The translations under genes were made by a program, and so were the position numbers. Shown one piece after another: positions 41,752 through 43,813 of a DNA stretch of 43,813 nucleotides. Location of the stretch: assembly GCA_016204945.1 (NCBI GenBank), contig JACQJQ010000003.1:1-43813 (forward strand), in the 5' to 3' direction. A model generated the notes under the pieces. That model saw only the letters and a program-made list of their open reading frames with translations, had not been told where the DNA came from and ran no database searches. This DNA is from Elusimicrobiota bacterium. Its GTDB lineage: Bacteria > Elusimicrobiota > Elusimicrobia > UBA1565 > UBA9628. Positions within the stretch are counted from its first letter, which is position 1. Each line of letters opens with the position of its first letter.

Positions 41752-42843
41752 TCAACGCGCCAGGGACGGCTGAACCAGCCAGCCCATCTCCCTGGCCTTG
41801 TTCTCAAGCTCCTTGTCTCCGGACAGAACCACGCGCAGCCCGGCGCCGTAGGAAAGCAGCTCGCGGTCCGCCGCGTCGCGGCCGATCGCGAGATCCGGCG
41901 GACGGCCGACCGCGGCCTTGATGATCTCTGATTTTCCTCCGCGCGTCGGCACCGGCTTGAGCACGGAGGCCGAGTAGCGCGCCCCCTCGGGGACGGCGCG
42001 GACGCCGACGACGCGGCTCGGATCGATTCCGTAGTCCTCCGCGGCCGCCGTCAGCACCGGCTGAGGCACGTCGTCCACGACCCAAACGTCGACGCCGGCC
42101 GTCCGCAGCTTCAGCGCCAGGTCGCGCATCTCCGGAATCAGCCGCAGGCCGCGGCGCACGCGCAGGGGAGCGGCGTCTCCGTCCTCGGCGCGGATGAGCT
42201 CGACTCCCGCCGGACGCAGCTTCTCCTCGGACAGGTTCTGGCGCGCGTAGTCGATGGCGTCAACCTCGCTCCAGCCGGCCCACAGTCGCATCAGGTACTG
42301 GCGGCACTCGCGGCGTCCGACCTCGCGGCAAAGTCCGAGGTAGCTTCCAAGAATCGTCTTGCGGTAGCGGTGGTAGCCGGGCTGGGAGCGCCATGCCGAG
42401 CTCGAAAGCGCGATGAATTGCTCGTAGGCCGCGCGCGCGGGCTGGCGGCCTTGGGCGACCGGCACGATGTTCCACCACTCGTCGTCGAAACGGAAGTCCA
42501 CGCGCGTCGCCAGCCGCAGAAAAACGAGCTCCGCGGGATCGCCCGAAACGAGCGCGTCGCTCCACGGAAGGACGGCGACCGGCGGCTTCGCGGCGTCGTA
42601 ACCCGGGGCGCTCCGGCCGCGCTCCGCGAGGAAGCGATCGAGCGCCCCGCGCACCTCCGGAGTCCAACGGCCGCCCATGACGCGCTGCGCGACCGGCGCG
42701 GTCGAGGCCGCGGGCCCCTCCACGCCGGCCTTCTTCCACATCAATCGGAAATTTTTCGGCCTCCGGGCGGACGCCGGGGCCGCCGCGAGAAGGACGAGGG
42801 CAAGGGCGAGCGCAACGCCGCGCGTTTGAAATTTTTTCTTCAT
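41752..42843 (-). CDS. Secreted HAD-like protein with degenerate catalytic motifs
   Basis: 363 residues with a signal peptide (VALALALVLLAAAPASA). The fold matches PSP/PhoE-like HAD phosphatases: LRLIPEMRDLALKLRTAGVD, VVGVRAVPEGARYS, GGKSEIIKAAVGRPPDLAIG and VVLSGDKELENKAREMGW. Motif I, normally DxDxT after an AVF, reads AVLPWSDALVSGD (90-102), so both Asp residues are lost. Motif II, normally VVSAS, reads WVVDDV (254-259). The motif III Lys and acidic motif IV (GRDAADRELL) remain. It is therefore probably not a phosphatase. It faces the deoxyhypusine-synthase-like gene across a shared promoter region. Confidence 0.75.
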   Translation of the reverse strand: MKKKFQTRGVALALALVLLAAAPASARRPKNFRLMWKKAGVEGPAASTAPVAQRVMGGRWTPEVRGALDRFLAERGRSAPGYDAAKPPVAVLPWSDALVSGDPAELVFLRLATRVDFRFDDEWWNIVPVAQGRQPARAAYEQFIALSSSAWRSQPGYHRYRKTILGSYLGLCREVGRRECRQYLMRLWAGWSEVDAIDYARQNLSEEKLRPAGVELIRAEDGDAAPLRVRRGLRLIPEMRDLALKLRTAGVDVWVVDDVPQPVLTAAAEDYGIDPSRVVGVRAVPEGARYSASVLKPVPTRGGKSEIIKAAVGRPPDLAIGRDAADRELLSYGAGLRVVLSGDKELENKAREMGWLVQPSLAR

Positions 42844-42854
42844 CGTCGTCGAGC

Positions 42855-42870
42855 AATGTTATAAAATAAA
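42855..42870. promoter_or_regulatory. Divergent AT-rich promoter region (HAD-like and deoxyhypusine-synthase-like genes)
   Basis: This is the most AT-rich spot nearby. On the plus strand TATAAA (42860-42865) can serve the gene at 42907, giving a ~35-nt leader with a GGAGG at 42887-42891. On the minus strand TATAAC (42863-42858) lies 14 nt before the HAD-like ATG. The two -10 boxes overlap. Confidence 0.5.
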
Positions 42871-42906
42871 CGCGCCGCGAATTTTCGGAGGATCATCGAG
42901 CCCAAC

Positions 42907-43813
42907 ATGGCGAACATCAAGAAATCAGAGCTTCTCAAGGAAACGATCGAGCACGTCGACATCACCAAATACGATACGCGTCCCCTCGTCGAAGCATTCT
43001 CGAAGATGTCCTTCTCCGCGCGCGACCTCGCGCGCGCGAGCGACATCTACGACAAGATGCTCGCCGACCGGGAATGCGGGGTGATCCTCTGCCTAGCGGG
43101 CTCCTTGTTCTCCGCCGGCCTCAAGAAGGTCGTCTGGCAGATGGTCGAAAGCAACATGGTGGACGCGATCGTCTCCACCGGCGCCAATATCGTGGACCAG
43201 GATTTCTTCGAGGCTCTGGGCTACAAGCACTACAAGGGCTCGAAGTGGCAGGACGACATGGCCCTGCGCGGCGCGCGCGTCGACCGCATCTACGACACCT
43301 TCATCGACGAGGACGAGCTCGGCGCCTGCGACAACGTCATCTCGGACATCGTGGGGTCCCTGAAACCCAAGCCCTACTCCTCGCGCGAGATCATCGAGGA
43401 GATGGGCAAGTACCTCGTGAAGAAAGCGAAGGTCAAGGACTCGATCGTGCTGTCCGCGTACAAAAAAGGCGTTCCGATCTTCATTCCCGCCTTCTCGGAC
43501 TGCTCCGCCGGATTCGGCTTCCTGCATCATCAGTGGCACAACCCCGACAGCCACGCGTCGATCGACTCCGCCAAGGACTTCCGGGAGCTGGTTCGCCTGA
43601 AGCTCGACTGCGGCGACACGGGCCTTCTGATGATCGGCGGCGGCGTTCCCAAGAACTTCGCCCAGGACATGACCGACGGCGCCGAGATGATCGGCCTCGA
43701 GCCCGACATGCACAAGTACGCCGAGCAGATCACCGAGGCCGACGAGCGCGACGGCGCGCACTCCGGCTCGACCCTTCGCGAGGCCTGCTCATGCGGCAAG
43801 GACGCCGAGCAGA
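42907..43813 (+). CDS. Deoxyhypusine synthase family protein (3' truncated by window)
   Basis: 302 residues are visible and the frame is open to the window end. It starts MANIKKSELLKETIEHVDIT. Typical segments are CLAGSLFSAGLKKVV, VSTGANIVDQDFFEALG and PAFSDCSAGFGF. GLLMIGGGVPKNFAQ also fits, as does the region of the active-site Lys (REACSCGK). The archaeal/eukaryotic enzyme modifies eIF5A with spermidine. Bacterial homologues instead make polyamines such as homospermidine or have unknown substrates, and bacteria lack eIF5A. The NAD-binding and Lys regions look intact. The C-terminal residues are missing only because the window stops. Confidence 0.9.
   Translation, partial: MANIKKSELLKETIEHVDITKYDTRPLVEAFSKMSFSARDLARASDIYDKMLADRECGVILCLAGSLFSAGLKKVVWQMVESNMVDAIVSTGANIVDQDFFEALGYKHYKGSKWQDDMALRGARVDRIYDTFIDEDELGACDNVISDIVGSLKPKPYSSREIIEEMGKYLVKKAKVKDSIVLSAYKKGVPIFIPAFSDCSAGFGFLHHQWHNPDSHASIDSAKDFRELVRLKLDCGDTGLLMIGGGVPKNFAQDMTDGAEMIGLEPDMHKYAEQITEADERDGAHSGSTLREACSCGKDAEQ

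Noticed and set aside
1-43813. Integrase, transposase, prophage or CRISPR genes, especially in 27540-35199
   Set aside because: None of the frames shows such a product and no regularly spaced repeats were seen. The insertion model rests on the tRNA repeat and gene orientation only.

Overview
The window is high-GC bacterial DNA from a diderm with a lipopolysaccharide-type outer membrane. It carries BamA, a Skp/OmpH-like chaperone, a near-complete lipid A pathway up to the disaccharide, MsbA, an outer-membrane cytochrome conduit and several lipoproteins. I see no phage, insertion sequence, integrase or CRISPR array. The lpx gene order with lpxI and a Gfo/Idh gene between lpxA and lpxB, the bacterial deoxyhypusine-synthase homologue, the inositol-phosphate synthase and the many secreted Ala/Pro-rich proteins would fit an Elusimicrobiota-like or related deep-branching diderm lineage. 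That placement is an inference, not something the sequence proves.

Layout. 1-434: the 3' end of a myo-inositol-1-phosphate synthase, closed by a strong terminator. 517-13408: one tightly overlapping plus-strand operon for outer-membrane biogenesis: bamA, skp-like, lpxD, lpxC, fabZ, lpxA, lpxI, Gfo/Idh (GnnA-like), lpxB, msbA, and a RelA/SpoT-type (p)ppGpp enzyme coupled to the end by a 4-nt overlap. 13433-15708 (minus): a secreted coiled-coil protein, a polytopic GT-C-like membrane protein, and rpmB. 15741-23300 (plus): recG, then metH behind a structured leader with a terminator-like hairpin, a small conserved protein, coaD with a textbook promoter inside the preceding gene, and a PrcB-domain lipoprotein. 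23374-27527 (plus): a secreted zinc carboxypeptidase (M14), an unknown secreted protein and a secreted M3 metallopeptidase.

27540-35199 looks like an inserted module. It is flanked by a 20-nt direct repeat that equals the 5' end of the intact tRNA-CAU gene at its right edge; the left copy is a broken tRNA remnant. All its genes run on the minus strand, against the flanks: a PhnD-like binding lipoprotein, a membrane histidine kinase, a sigma-54 response regulator, then (behind a terminator and a candidate -24/-12 promoter) a decaheme cytochrome with ten CxxCH motifs and an MtrB/PioB-type outer-membrane barrel. Together these read as a self-contained, sensor-controlled extracellular electron-transfer conduit.

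35180-39189 (plus): the tRNA, rfbA, a one-TM protein, a TPR/HEAT protein and a TatD nuclease. 39186-42843 (minus): an aldehyde dehydrogenase, an SDR dehydrogenase, a 100-aa protein and a secreted HAD-like protein that has lost its catalytic aspartates. 42907 to the end (plus): a deoxyhypusine-synthase family gene cut by the window edge.

A theme across the window is that several genes have a -10 box only 6-10 nt before the start codon and no Shine-Dalgarno sequence, which points to leaderless or near-leaderless transcripts.
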